Below, in pieces: positions 1 through 12,400 of a DNA stretch of 64,000 nt. Both the position numbers and the translations under genes were made by a program. Position 1 is the first letter of the stretch. Each line of letters begins with the position of its first letter. The DNA is from Sitta carolinensis. Its lineage: Eukaryota; Chordata; Aves; Passeriformes; Sittidae. The DNA lies in the NCBI GenBank assembly GCA_032173965.1, contig CM063292.1:4788001-4852000 (forward strand), given 5' to 3'. Below the pieces are notes generated by a model. It was given only the letters and a program-made list of their open reading frames with translations, did no database searches and was not told the DNA's origin.

Positions 1-176
1 GAAATGAAGAACGTGTCTTCTTTCAAATTAACTCTACTTTTAAACTTGTTTAAAATGCTTTTTTAGAAGAAACAAGTAGAGTGCCATACCCATGCTGCTA
101 AATTTGCTGTTAAATATATTTAAGAAATGCAATGCTGTGTAGCATGTGTCTAATAACCCAAATATTCCTGTAACTT

Positions 177-197
177 ACTATTATTATTATTATATAA
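177..197. repeat. short (TAT)n microsatellite
   Basis: About seven TAT/ATT triplets in a row inside the GAN intron. It is a simple sequence repeat with no further role visible. Confidence 0.7.
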
Positions 198-3100
198 CAA
201 ACACCAATAGATCTGCTGGGAAAATTTGGATTAACCAGGTTTTTATACCTCACTTATCCTTACAGCACATGGGAGAAACAAGCAACAGAGTCGGAGAAAG
301 ATTTTCAAAATTGATGGTAAGTATGAAGTCAAATGGACAAAAATTATAAGTGCATGAGTAGTGTTGTGGAACAGCTGGAAGATGTTTGGAATCCAACTGA
401 GGGAAGCACTGGAATTCTGAATATGCCCATAGCTGGAAAACACAGATCTGCAGGACTTTCACAGAAAGCAACGGCACAGCCAAGAGGAAAAAGGAACAAG
501 GAACATGGATTTCATCAGCACAGGAGTCTCCAAAGCAGAGCACTGTCCATAAACCAGAGCTGCAGCAGGCAGCACACATCGTCCAGGGGATGTAAATCAA
601 CGGGCCTGAGGACACAAAGCAGCCACTAACCACATGGTGTTGAGGACATACTTCCTTGGTAGGGACAAGGACTTCCAGAATTCCAGTGATTTATTTTGGG
701 TTTTTGGGCATATTAAGCCAAGATAAAATATGAGAGGCAAAGACAGGAGTGGAGTCTCCCCTCTGCATGGGTAGCACCACATCAGTACTCAGTACCAGCA
801 CAGAGAGAACTTCTGCACAATGTTCAGAATAAGAGTCTGAACAGAGTGAGGAAACAAATGCTTTCAAAACATTTGTTATTGTTCATATTTTTCAGTCCAC
901 ACCACCACCTTTAGTAACTGCAGCCAAGACCAACACAAACAAAACAGGTTCAAAGAATTAAAAAGAAGCCCCCATCAAAAAAACCAAAACACAAGTCGAG
1001 CATTTCAGACTCATCAGCTCCAGACACATCAGCGACTTCAGAGCCGCCCTGTTCCAGCCATAAAATACATTCTAAATCAAGGAAAAAAAATAAAAAAATA
1101 AAAGAGGTTGTTTTAATAATAAGAGTTTTGCCAAACAAGGCAATTAATGCACGTGTAAAGGCAACCTACAGAGTATAAATTACCCAGACATCCCAAGCAG
1201 CCCCATCCTGCCACACCTTCCATCCCAGCTCGCCTCTTACGTCAGGCATGGAGAGGAGCTGCACGTTTCCAGATACAAAGAAAGGACAAGAAATTTCATC
1301 TCTAGTTCTCCTGGGTAAACAAGATGCTCTGATTCCCAGTTCTCCCTTTGCCTGACGTGTAGCAGCAGCCCAACTGTATTTTTTTTTACTATTTTGGGCT
1401 GGGTAAGAGCCTCATGGCTTCTTCCCTTCAGGCGATCTCTAGGGGCTTGTTGGAGCAGGAATATAATTAACAACTCCCCATTCAAGCCTGGTATAGTGAC
1501 TTCTAAATCCCTTTTTAAACCATAAACTTTTAACATACCTTTATCATTGTTGCCCCTCAACTGCTTATCCAAACATAACATGCATGTAGGCACTTCTGAG
1601 TTGTGCCAGGCAGAGTTTCTGGCCAAGGCAACTGTTTTGATTTATTGCCTCTCAAAGCCACAGAGATTTTACAACTCAGCTACCACTAAAATATAATAGG
1701 TAGCATTTAAATTTATTTATTTTAAAATCAAAACCAAAACAAAACTATGCCCAATTTAAAAAACAAAGTCTAGAAACAAATCCTGGCCTGATCTGTTCCT
1801 GACTTCCTACTGCCAGGGCAGCCTCCAAAGCTCCCAGGAGACAGCCAGAAACAAACTACTCCAAAGAAACCTTGAAGACAACAATGGCTTTAGAGCCCTC
1901 CTCGACAGTGCAGTTACCACAACACTGCCCTGCACACCCAGTGAAGAGGGAACAAGCCCTGGCACAAGCACAGCATGATCTGGCTACAGCAGAACTTGGG
2001 AGCACAGGGTTCTGACAACCAAACAGCTCCCAGCACCAGCTGCCATTTGTGTTCCTGACCTCAATATTCATCCTGAATTGAAGAAAAGTTTTAAAACACT
2101 ATAAAAAATCTCAACAAATGTCAGAGAAAAAAAACCAAAAAACAAAACAGGCACCAGGAAATAAGCAGCAGAAGCTCCTGGCACGTGTTGGCTCCTACTT
2201 GACCTTGCTCTACAATATTCCTTGTCCAACAGGTGTAACGAGAAGTGCCCAGTGGCACCTCCAGGGTGCAGGAGGGACATCCCACCCCACCTCCCACAGC
2301 AGCACTCACGGGTGCTCCCACACACACTCACACAGGGATGGAGTCTCAGCAGGCTGCCCTCGTGACAGCTGCAAATGCTCCAAGTGCCAGCACACAGAGC
2401 AAAGGGCAGGAGGTCAGTGATGGGGGCACGTCCCCCACATCTCCGTGGAAATCTGTTTCAGCCTTGGCCGTGGCTCTGCAGGGTCCTACAAGGTCTGCGG
2501 TGTTTTAGGGATGTCAGAAGGTTGAACAGGACAAGTGAGAAGATGCAAATGCTGTCAGGTTATTTCTGACCAAAACCTATTTACAAGCAGTACAGCTATT
2601 TATAAGTACATAAAAATAATGTGAGCTTAACCTTACATTTACATTCTTGTGTAGTTATATTACGCTCATCTGAAAAAAGATTTAAATATGATTACTGGTC
2701 CATTACTGAGTTTGAAAATCCTTGGGGAACAGTATAGAACACAAACGGCCATCTGTAATCTGCTCACGCAGATGTGTGAAAATCAAAGACAAAACTTGCT
2801 GAGGTAACAAAAATGTCTTAATTCAATTTGTAATGCAGCAGCACAATCCCTGCGTAACAACATTAAATTTGTCTAAGAATATGGGCTTAACTATCCTCTT
2901 TGTTCAGGTAGTTCCCACATGCTCCCTGTGATCCAGGCAAGCAGACAGTAAGTGAGCAAAATATAGAGTTGCAAGTTTGAGCTGGCCAGGAACAACTCAT
3001 GCCAGAGAGTGACAGATCTGCTCGGATGGGAACATCTGCTGCTGCTGCTGCTGAGGATACCAGGAGTGCTTGGACCAAATCTATCCTATAAAAGGTTGGT

Positions 3101-6100
3101 GGATCTATGCCACAACTCAGGCCAAACTTACATGGCAAGCATGGTTTGTTGGGGTGAAAGCCCTCTTACGCCACTGTAATTTACACCAGGCTCTCACACT
3201 AAATAAATTAAACCAGAGCAATGGATCTACACTAAGGCAACTGTCAGGACAAAGAGTGCTACCAAAAAAAGTGCAGATTTCTGGCTGATTTGTTACAGAA
3301 GACAAAACCAAGAGCTAACCTGGCTCGAATATAACCGCTCTGGGATGCACAGCAACATCACCTTGAGCCAAACCACGCTTTGTCCTGTGGCAGTTTCCTC
3401 CTGAGGAACCCTCCTTTTCTCAGGCTCAGGAGCACACCACAAGATGCTAGAGATATGCAGGGAGACTTCTGTGCTTTGTAAAGGGCAGGATTTGCTCCAG
3501 GGGCACACAGAGGGATTAGATAAACCTGTACATACACGGGAATTCCATAGAATTCACAACCACCCCAGACAGCTCAATGCCCTGAGAGAGCTACAAACCG
3601 CTTGGCATTAAGCAGTAGAGGCAAGACCTCAAGAATTAAACTACCACAAAAATTAAAATTCCTACTGGTCCCACAGACTGAAAATTTGAAAATGAAGCAG
3701 GTCTTTTTTATTTTTTTGTACTTGCAGAAGCCACCCTAGGGGTCAGACATGCAGGTGGGACCCACGACACCAATAACACTTCCAGTGTGTTTCTGTGCCA
3801 CTTCATGCCTTTTTTTCTCTCTCTCCACTGAAGCTGCTATCTTTGAGCTGCACGGATAACCCAGTTGCCAAATAACTAGTGGGAAAACACTTCACTATAA
3901 TTTACAAGTGTCCTACTCATAACCAGTCAGCCAAACAGCTTCCATGCAAAACTAAAAAACAGGTAACGCTCCTCTCTCTGTGGCTGCACAAATCCTTCAG
4001 CACAGGCAGACTCTGCTCACACCCAACCACCCCCTCACAAAGTCCATGCCTACTTATTTTCCTACTCACACCCTAAACTAGGCATTCATGCAAACCCTAC
4101 AGCTTCTGAACTCGCCCACCAACTTGCCCACAGCCACAGCACATAATGACACAGCCAGACACTGAAAACACATCAGCTCCTACTTCCACTGCTTCACTTC
4201 AACTTTCACATAAACGCTTATTTTTATTCCAAGTTTTACTTCTGAAATTACTTAATGGATTTTTCTGATCTTTATATTGGAATTTTTCATACAAGAGCAA
4301 TCTGAATCAATTGGCATTTGGAGACTCTAACAGCCTGTGGTACCAGAGCCTTGGAATCAGCTACCCTTAAAATACAGAGGCAGGAAATTCCTGTGTGTCC
4401 TGCATTAGCTGTTTATATAGAGGCCTAAACTGATTTTCTTTGAAAAACACTCAAAATAAATGGGACTTGCACAGACTAGGTGCAAGGTGGAGATTAATTT
4501 CATCTCCAAAAAGAGCCACTGAAACATTACCCTTGGCTGGAAACACAATGTTTCAACATTGGCAACCTACCTGACCAATTCTACCCAATGTGAAGACCAG
4601 CTGGACTAAGAGAGAGATCCTGGAGTGATAAAAAGAAGAGAGACAGGCAGCAAGTAAAAATTAGGGTCTGCAAAGGTAGGTAATACAAATGTGTTTCCTA
4701 ATGTGCCATACAAGAACTAGACATGTGTATTTTTGGTTCTTTACATCTTGAAAGCCTGAGAAGACATGAGCAAGCTTAAAAAAAAAAAAAAAAAAACACA
4801 ACCCCACACTTAATAATATTTATATATAAATGCATGTAACCTACTTTCACACATAGTTAATGAGTTGCTTCATGAGATTTGAACTTGAACAATTCTGAGT
4901 TTAAAAAAACCACAACTCTAATGACTGTAAGTTTTGTTGCTAATGTAGTTGTGTCTGGAGCTCTTATTCCTCACAGACAATTAACCCACGTTTCCCCAGT
5001 ACATTTTTCAGAGATTAACAAAATGCAAACCTCAAAGATGAAATTCTGTGAAAAGGCACTTCATAGAATAATCTACAGTATCTTTTAGTTAAGCATTTCT
5101 TTTCAGTTAAAAATTTGACATTTTCTGTAAACTCATCCTGCTGTAACAGTAGAACAGCAGTTTTTCCAAGGACATGACCTCTTACCCCCTACAGCAATTC
5201 TTCTGAAACTTAACATCAGGCATATGGTCATCTAAAATACGATGGCAAATGACCTAAAAAGCATTCAGGTACTTTGAACAGTATGAATCAATGGCTCATT
5301 TCTACTTCACATGTTTGATTTCTTTCACCATAGTCTTCCAAATCTGCTTCTCAAGACAAAAAGTGACAAAAAATTACTAGTAGTACATAGGTTCCACCAT
5401 GTCCTTTTTGCAAATTCTTGATGATCTTCCTTCTCTGCACATTTTATTTCATATCTCAGCTCTGCTAGCTCAATCAGTGCAGAGAACTGTTTACTTAAGT
5501 CTGTGCATGACCACTGCTATTTAAAAGTTATTCACCAGCCTCATATTCTATTTATTTTTACTTTATTTTTGTACTTGAGAATGTTAAAGTTGTACGACAA
5601 CGGTCACCCAAAATACCATACTGCCTAAAAGCAGATGATATGACACTGCAGAAGGTTGCATTTTTTCGGACTGCAGCATAAAGAATCCCCATCCTCACCT
5701 AGCAAAAAAATGCAAATTTTATGACAACTTCACAGGAAGCAGCAGCTGGAAGAAATGTCCAAACAGTAAAAAAATTCTGCTACAGATTCATGATAATCCT
5801 GTGTTTAAATGGTACTGAAGGTCTGCTCCTACTTTACACATGAAGACAAAACAAATGTCTTTATTACTGCAAATGAGTGGACTTAAAATCCCTTTGAAAT
5901 TAACCACTTGTACATTTTGTTTACCCACTCTGACATGCAGCTACAACATCTTGTGCAGGGTATATTTTTTTCACCTGATGTCGCTGGACTTTGTCTGCAC
6001 TGAGTGCGACGGGGTTCAGACTGGTGTCAGCAGGACTTTCCATGACCTGGGTTTCCCTGCACACGCAGCCCAGGAGCAGCTGTTTGCCAGGCACCTCGGA

Positions 6101-6710
6101 AACCATGACTGTGCTACTGCAGCTCGTCCTCCCCAGCACTCGCTGTCAAGTGGCACAGCTCTCCCCGCACATGCTGCTGACACCCCTGCCAAGAGCTGCC
6201 AGCGATCCTGGCACCGCCAGCCTTTGTCCCTCTGGCAATTTCCGAGCGATGCTCTTAGATGTTGTGGGGGCACAAGCGATGAGGAGACAAATCTGTATTT
6301 CTATTTTTTAATTTAGATGTCGATGTATTTCAGAACCCATGACCACCACCTGGAGCCCTGTCTTGCTAAAAGACCTTAAGGAGCTAAAAAATGATGCTGA
6401 AGTGCTGACTCGGCGCGGCCGAGGGACACACAGAGCCCAGCACCTCCCAGCGCCCCTGGGATGCTGCCCTGGGCCGGACACCTCCCTCACCATCCTCATT
6501 CTCCAGGGACCGCTTGTTCACACCGTGCGCTTGGCAGCAATGAACTTGTTGGGGTTTTTTTTTTTCCCTGGTGGGTGACACAGCCTCGCAGAGACGGGAA
6601 AAGCAGCGGTGTGATGCCGAGAACACGACAGCTCCTGCGGAGGAGCCCGGCGGCACCGGCCGGAGGCAGGGAAGGAGGGAAGGAGGGGGCTCAGCCACTG
6701 CTCCCACAGA

Positions 6711-6800
6711 ATCACGGAATGGCCGGTGTTGGAAGGCACCCCCGGAGATCACCCAGCCCAGCTCCTCTGCCAAGGCAGCTGGGGGTTGCTGTCCCCGGAG
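6711..6800 (-). mobile_element. CR1 LINE 3' fragment (antisense)
   Basis: The run beginning AGAATCACGGAATGGCCGG and continuing through GTTGGAAGG, GATCACCCAGCCCAGCTCC is the reverse complement of the avian CR1 3' end. The element therefore reads on the minus strand with its 3' terminus at about 6711. It is a short 5'-truncated copy inside GAN intron 1. Confidence 0.75.
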
Positions 6801-6995
6801 AGGGAGGTCCCACAGCCCCCGAGCGCTCGGGCCAGCCCCGGGCCGAGGCGCCCCGGGCTCCGCACACCGCCCCGCCGGCCTTGCCCGGCTCCTTCGCCCT
6901 CGCACGCCGCGGGTCCCGCTCCTTACATAACCCCGGCCCCGCTGCCCGGAGCGCGGCCCCGCCGAGCGGCCCCGGCGCTGCGGGCCCGGCCGTAC

Positions 6996-7162
6996 CTGAT
7001 GTAGGGGCTGGCGGCCGCCAGGATGTTCTTCTGCACCGGGATCTCCTCGCCCTCCAGCACCAGGTGCGCGTCGCAGAACCGCGTCTCCTCCCGGAAGGAG
7101 CTGAGCGCCCGCAGCAGCCGCGCCGGGTGCTGCGGGTCCGACACGGCGCTCGGGCCCGACAT
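6996..7162 (-). CDS. GAN: Gigaxonin, first coding exon (BTB domain start)
   Basis: Gigaxonin is a BTB-Kelch adaptor for the CUL3 ubiquitin ligase and controls turnover of intermediate filaments. This exon starts at ATG 7162 and encodes 55 codons plus two bases. The peptide includes [19 protein letters not shown], then [18 protein letters not shown] and [16 protein letters not shown], which is the gigaxonin N-terminus as I know it from vertebrates and the beginning of the BTB fold. It ends at an AG|GTACG donor (intron phase 2, splitting the Arg codon). The remaining exons (rest of BTB, BACK, six Kelch repeats) lie beyond the left edge. Identity is strong because the match is nearly residue for residue and BCO1, its known neighbour, follows. 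Confidence 0.93.
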
Positions 7163-7292
7163 GGTGCTGCTGCCGCCGCCGAGCCGGGCCGGGCCGGGCC
7201 GGCTCAGTCCCTGCCCTCACACCATGGCTGAGCGCCCGCCCGCCGCTGACATCATCCGCCGGCATCATCTCCCCGCGCCGCCCCGCGGGGGC

Positions 7293-7325
7293 GGCCCGGC
7301 CCGGCCCGGCCCGGCCCGGCCCCGG
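7293..7325. repeat. (GGCCC)n pentamer repeat
   Basis: Six or so tandem CCCGG/GGCCC pentamers lie in the CpG-rich GAN upstream region. This is a low-complexity GC tract. Confidence 0.7.
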
Positions 7326-7455
7326 GCACGGCGGGCGGGGCGGGCACGGCCCGCGGAGCCGCGGCTTTGTCTGCTCACGGCTCTGGAATGTCCGCGAAGG
7401 AGGGCCGGAGAAGGGGCCGGAGCTGCGGGAGGGGCTGGAGCACCCGCAGGGAGCT

Positions 7456-7850
7456 GGGAGAGGGGCTCAGCCTGGAGATAAGGGGGCTTCAGGGGGGACC
7501 TCCTGGCTCTGCACAACTCGCGGGCAGGGGATGGAGCCGCGGCGGGGTCAGACGCTTGAACAGGCAGAGAGCGACAGGACAAGAGGACGTAGCCCTAAGC
7601 TGTGCCAGGGGAGGTTTAGGTTGGACATAAGGAGAAATTTCTTCCCGCAGAGGGTGGTCAGACATCGGAACGGACTGCCCAGGGAGGTGGTGAAATCTCC
7701 ATCCGTGATTTCACCGATTTCCGCTTTTAAGGAAAAGCCTGAAAGTGGCACTCGATGCCATAGTCTGGGTGACACGGTGGTGTTGGGTGATCGGTTGGGC
7801 TCGATGATCGCAGAGGTCTTTTCCAATCTAATTGATTGTGTGTGATCCTG
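7456..7850 (+). mobile_element. CR1 LINE 3' end (sense)
   Basis: About 390 bp align in my reading with the last part of the CR1 ORF2 and its 3' UTR. Recognisable blocks are GGCTCAGCCTGGAGATAAGG, AGCGACAGGACAAGAGGACG, GCCAGGGGAGGTTTAGGTTG, CTGCCCAGGGAGGTGGTG and GAGGTCTTTTCCAATCTAAT near the end. It is a diverged, 5'-truncated copy with no functional ORF. It sits right against the upstream edge of the GAN CpG island. Confidence 0.85.
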
Positions 7851-10800
7851 TAAAACTGGCCTTTTATTTATTTATTTTTCCTCTTACATGAGCTGGAGTG
7901 AATGTTATGGATGTAGGCACAAGGAAAATTAAGAGAATGATAATACAGTGAGACTCATTGTGGCAGTGCCCCTTTCCACTGCTGCCCGCTGGAAATGTGG
8001 CCTTCTCCAGCAAAAAAGATCTTCTTTAGGACAGTTCACATGGTAAATTTTAGGCTGTTTACTATCGTGCTTAATTGCACATGAAGAGATTATTTGGTTC
8101 CCTTTGCTTTCTTAACAGCATCCAACATTAAAGTTGAAACATTAAAGTGAAATTATTTGCACCGAGTGGAAGTGTTTCACAAACTGTGATCTGCTCTAAA
8201 ACAGACACCCAGCTGGTGCTGCTGGGAGGCACCAGCACGGCAGCTCCCTGTGCTTCCTGTGCTGCCAGGCACAGCAGCACTGGGATCCCAGCCTCTGACA
8301 TCCCTTCACTGGCAAAATAACATTTTCAGAGGGTCTAATCTAGTAAAGATCAGTAAAGATGCTTTTATTACTTGCATTTCAGTGGAATGTAACAAAATTC
8401 TATCATTCAATTTGATGGTATCTCTACCGTCAATTTTACCACTTGGAAAATGAATGTCTGGAAGTGACCCTGTAGGAAAGAGAAATTAATGCCTTCACAA
8501 AGGCAGCCTTGCTCTTTCCACGCTGGACACACCGCTGGTCTGCTCTGCAGATGGAGACTGCAGCTGGGACACCCTCACACATCACCCAGAGTGCAAGCCC
8601 TGCACCCAGGGAGGGTGAAGAGTGTGCTCAGCCCTGCTGGAGCCAGGCTGTACAGCTGAGCCCCTGCTGCAGTGCTCCCTGTCTGGAGAGGGCTCACAGG
8701 GAGGAGCACTGTGCTGCAGGTTTGCTGTGCAGCTCTGAACAAGAGTTTTAGAAGCAGAGGATGTACGACAGAAGGCCTAAAGAGCAATGTGCATGAAACA
8801 CCAGTGGCTCTGCAACACTTGTTCTCCTACGTACCCATTTACAAATATTAGAAGGCCACTTTTGTCTTGCTTGGGTATAATTATCCAGGATGTCTGGTGT
8901 AGGCTGAGGATCCAGAGGACACATTCTCAGCTCTCTTTGAGGGTAATGAAGGCACAGAGCACACTGCTCCTTGGCTGCAGGGGAAAGATGTATTTTGCTT
9001 GTCATTAATACTCAGGTAATTGCAGACCCAAGGGAGCAGTGGTTTAAATTATTGCAAAAGCTGTCATTGAGTGGCCTGGTTATTTGAACAGAAAGACACT
9101 GATGTGTTTCCCCTGCCACCTGCACAGATTGTTACAGAGGAAAACATTGTTGCATTTCTGGTTTTTAACACATCCCCCTTAAACACAGCTTCTGCTTCCT
9201 CCTGCTGCCTATGTGGGGCAATGGGACAAGGTGTAACAGATAATATCCAGTTCCAGAGAACAAATTCATTGTTATACCTTGTTATTTGTTCCACTTAATG
9301 AAAGGATTAACGAAAAAAAAAAAAAACAAAAAAAACCCAAACCAAAACAACAACAAACCAAACCACTCTATCAAGGTCCATTTGTAGCATCTCTGAGGTA
9401 ATTAATTATATGTATGCATACCCGTGGCCTGATTCTCTCACTCAACTATGTATTTTTCTTTTAATGGGGATACTTATCTTTGCTATTTTTTTATTTGCAG
9501 TCACTTCATCTAGATTCGTGTTAAGCTGTTATTATAATAATTCCATGAATTTTGTTGGGCTAATTTATGACTTAAATTGGTGCAAAAGAAGAATCAAACC
9601 TTTCTAACTTTGGAGATTTCATTCACAGCAAGGGGTGTCAGAAGCAAACCAAATGACACTAATTACCACGTGCCATGTTACCACATCAAAAAACCCTACG
9701 AGCCTTGCAGCCACTTGGCAAAGCATATCTGCATTTCCCCTTGCTTCTGTCAGCCTGGAAATGATAGTGTGTTACCATATTCAGGGTATATGTTTCATCA
9801 GATTGGTATTGCAACCACTAAAAACATTCTTGAACAAATTTGTGATTAGCTGTATGGTTTTATTCCTATTGTCTCTGCTACAGGAGAATACTGGCATTGG
9901 TAAATGCAGATTTATATCACTGTTTTTTTCCTCAGGTTAACTACAAACTTAATGCTAATCAAATCCTGTGTAGTACTGACCAAGGGAATATGGCACATCT
10001 CATTTAAAAAATCATACCCAAGACAAGTTCTTATCATTTATTTTCTGCATTACTTCTATGTGAATGTAAATAAAACATTTGCTTTCTTAGACTACAGGTT
10101 GTTTTTATGATGAGTGTATCCCCTATCCTGTCATCTCTACCAGTAAAATTGACTCCTCAGAAGTCAAGTAACCCCTGTATCCAAACCCATGATCATCTGA
10201 AAACAACCCTGTGAGTACTACAGAAGAAATTCTGGAGAAAAACTCTTAGAAGAAAATTTGTAACAAAGGTTAGACTTTTGATTCATTGCCACCTTTTAAT
10301 TCAAGAAATGTTTTTGTGGACATTTGTTAAATCCAAACTTTCTCATGTGAAAAGAAACAACCCCAGAGCTGATGTCTTCTGCCAATATCACAAGTCTCTT
10401 CCAGTACTGGTTAATATTATTTACAAAAATGGAATTAAATTTCTTCTTTAGAAGATAAAGTTCTATTAAATACTAATGGTAATATGCCTTGAAAACCCTA
10501 CAAGTGACTATTTCTGCAGACACACCTTACTGAAGTGTTTATTCCCATTTTATGGAACATGTAAACAATCTGAATGCCCAAACCTGCATATTTTAACTAG
10601 ATCTGACCACCATGTTGGGTTTTTACATTAAAAATAGCCTGTATATCTTTATCCTAACAAAGATCTGCTTGTTACAGGGCAGACAGGAACTGTGGATGAT
10701 GTTGGTTCAGTTCCTGCTCTGCCACAAACACCTTAGGTAATCACAAACAGGTCACCAAACACAGATTCTCATGTGGTGGGGAGGTAGTAAATGACAAAAA

Positions 10801-11174
10801 TTTCAATCTCTTTCCTTCCTATGAAACACCGTGAGCAGCACAGGCACTGAAGGAATGTGTGTGTCAAAGTGAGAGGTACCTGAGTTGGGTGGTGATACAG
10901 ACAGACCAGAAGAACACCTGAAATGGATGGATGTGCACCTGGGTTTCTCCATCAGTACAGATGCCTCCAACAGCAAAGATATCTACAATGAGAAAATACA
11001 ATTCAAAACAAAAAAAAAGCTTTCACTTGAAGAAAAGTCAATACCTCAAATCAGGAATACACTCAGGGGGTAAGAAATGCCATTTCTGTAACACAGGCAC
11101 TCACACTGTGCTTGGCACTTGAACTTTATGTTGAAATGTGCTTTTTAATTGTGACTGAGTGAGAGTTGTGCACT
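7851..11174. other. Intergenic region between GAN and BCO1
   Basis: I see no exon-like frame with conserved protein content and no RNA gene here. A long A-rich tract occurs at about 9312-9364. The rest is AT-rich unique sequence with only short chance ORFs. Confidence 0.6.
9312..9364. repeat. A-rich low-complexity tract
   Basis: A run of adenines followed by AAAC/CAAA-type degenerate repeats. It may be the remnant of a poly(A) tail, but no element could be recognised upstream of it. Confidence 0.6.
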
Positions 11175-11180
11175 TTTATT
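11175..11180 (-). promoter_or_regulatory. BCO1: Candidate BCO1 polyadenylation signal
   Basis: TTTATT on the plus strand reads AATAAA on the minus strand, about 1.05 kb downstream of the BCO1 stop codon. It is the candidate hexamer I picked out downstream of the gene, but the choice is uncertain without transcript data. Confidence 0.3.
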
Positions 11181-12227
11181 AGGCAGCATCTGGTACAGGC
11201 AAGGATAAACACATGTGAGAACATGGATGCTCCTAAGCAGTCATAAAGCAAAGGCTTAGTTGTGGCAATAACAGCTTCTCGTTCCAGCTACTGTGCAGTT
11301 CAGACGAGGTCTAAAGTAAATCTTACACTCTTTCCTAAACTATTTGTTGCACATGTGTGTCTGAGTTCTGCTAGAAATATACTGCTCTCATTCACATACA
11401 TACTGCTATTAACAGAGACTGGTGGCAATAGCAAATACTACAATTCTTATCTTCTACACAATGTAATCATCTAATTACATGAAATGCCATGGCAGGTATT
11501 CTACCCAAAGAAAACTGATCAAAATGCAAACTGCTTAAGTTTGAATGTCACCGAAGTATAATTGAATGCTACATATAACCATGTACTCTATTACAATAAA
11601 GTTACTTGGTTTTGTCGACATAAAAGCAAAATATGCACCATAAAATTATTGGAAAAGCTGGGGAGGGTTAAGTTCTGGATAAAAAAAATGTAGCACCTCA
11701 GCATAATACTTTGGTTATGGCAGAGTTTAAGAAATCAAGCACCAAGAGAATTCATTGCCATGGATTATTGGTATCATGGTAGATAGTTTAACACGAGGTT
11801 TTCTGGCAGGAGACAACTTTCATTGTCAGCTGCAGTCTTGCAAGAGCCCATGGAAGTTACATGGCCTGCAGCCATGTGTGACTCATGCTATGTGTCACCC
11901 TATGAATACCGTATTTCATTTGCTCAGAAAGCTTTGTTCTACTCAAATAAAACATTTCTTGTTACCTTTGTCTCCCATTCCTTTCCCTACAATCTGTATT
12001 CAACATTAGCCCTTCATATTGATGACTCTTCTTTTGGAATTGTTGTGTGCAGTTGTGCACACAATAATTTGTAATAGAGTCATTTCTGTCTCTTTTAAGA
12101 GATCATATGGAGATATTGAGGAGGTTCTAATTAGTCATTTCTTATCATAAGAGAAGCTGTTCCTGAAGGATATTATCCCACATTCAGTACAAGGTTATGT
12201 CAGTCTGTGCAAGACAACAATCAGATT

Positions 12228-12400
12228 TCACTCAGTCTCAGTATCCACATCTTGCTGTGGTATAAACATTCCATGCAGGTCTATATGCATTTCCACATTC
12301 ACTGTGGCTCGACCCAGCTCTGTGAATGTTTTAGCATCCAAGACAAGAAGGAAGGGTGGATCCTTTGGATCAGTCTTCACAACACAGGTCAGAACAACAC
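12228..12400 (-). CDS. BCO1: BCO1 coding exon 11 (last)
   Basis: Residues 470-526 and the stop. It contains [20 protein letters not shown], then the strand with [16 protein letters not shown], whose His512 matches the fourth iron ligand of the family. The acceptor is CACAG|GTGTTG. Confidence 0.95.

Larger units (their letters stand above)
1..6995 (-). other. GAN: GAN intron 1 (right-hand part)
   Basis: This stretch lies downstream of the first coding exon of GAN on the minus strand and should be the start of its first intron. I see no exon-like conserved reading frame in it. It holds a short TAT microsatellite (about 177-197), an A-run at about 4779-4796, and a short antisense CR1 scrap near 6711. 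The short ORFs here have no recognisable protein similarity and no splice-site pairing. The next GAN exon must lie to the left of the window. Confidence 0.7.
6600..7450. promoter_or_regulatory. GAN: CpG-rich promoter region of GAN
   Basis: The base composition switches abruptly from AT-rich flanks to dense CpG and runs of G and C around the first coding exon of GAN, which is typical of a housekeeping CpG-island promoter. No TATA box is evident upstream of the start codon on the minus strand. A CRE-like octamer, one base off the consensus, sits at 7247-7254. The exact transcription start cannot be read from the sequence. Confidence 0.7.

Noticed and set aside
1237..1626. 129-codon minus-strand ORF in GAN intron 1
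   Set aside because: No recognisable domain, no conserved composition and no paired splice sites; best explained by chance.
5840..6316. 158-codon plus-strand ORF left of GAN exon 1
   Set aside because: No recognisable domain; it lies in intron and flanking sequence with rising GC, so probably a chance frame.
6384..7582. Long ORFs on both strands over the GAN promoter
   Set aside because: High GC content removes stop codons; only the 6996-7162 minus-strand frame matches a known protein and ends in a splice donor.
7531..7845. 104-codon ORF near 7.6 kb
   Set aside because: It is decayed CR1 LINE sequence including 3' UTR, not a host gene.
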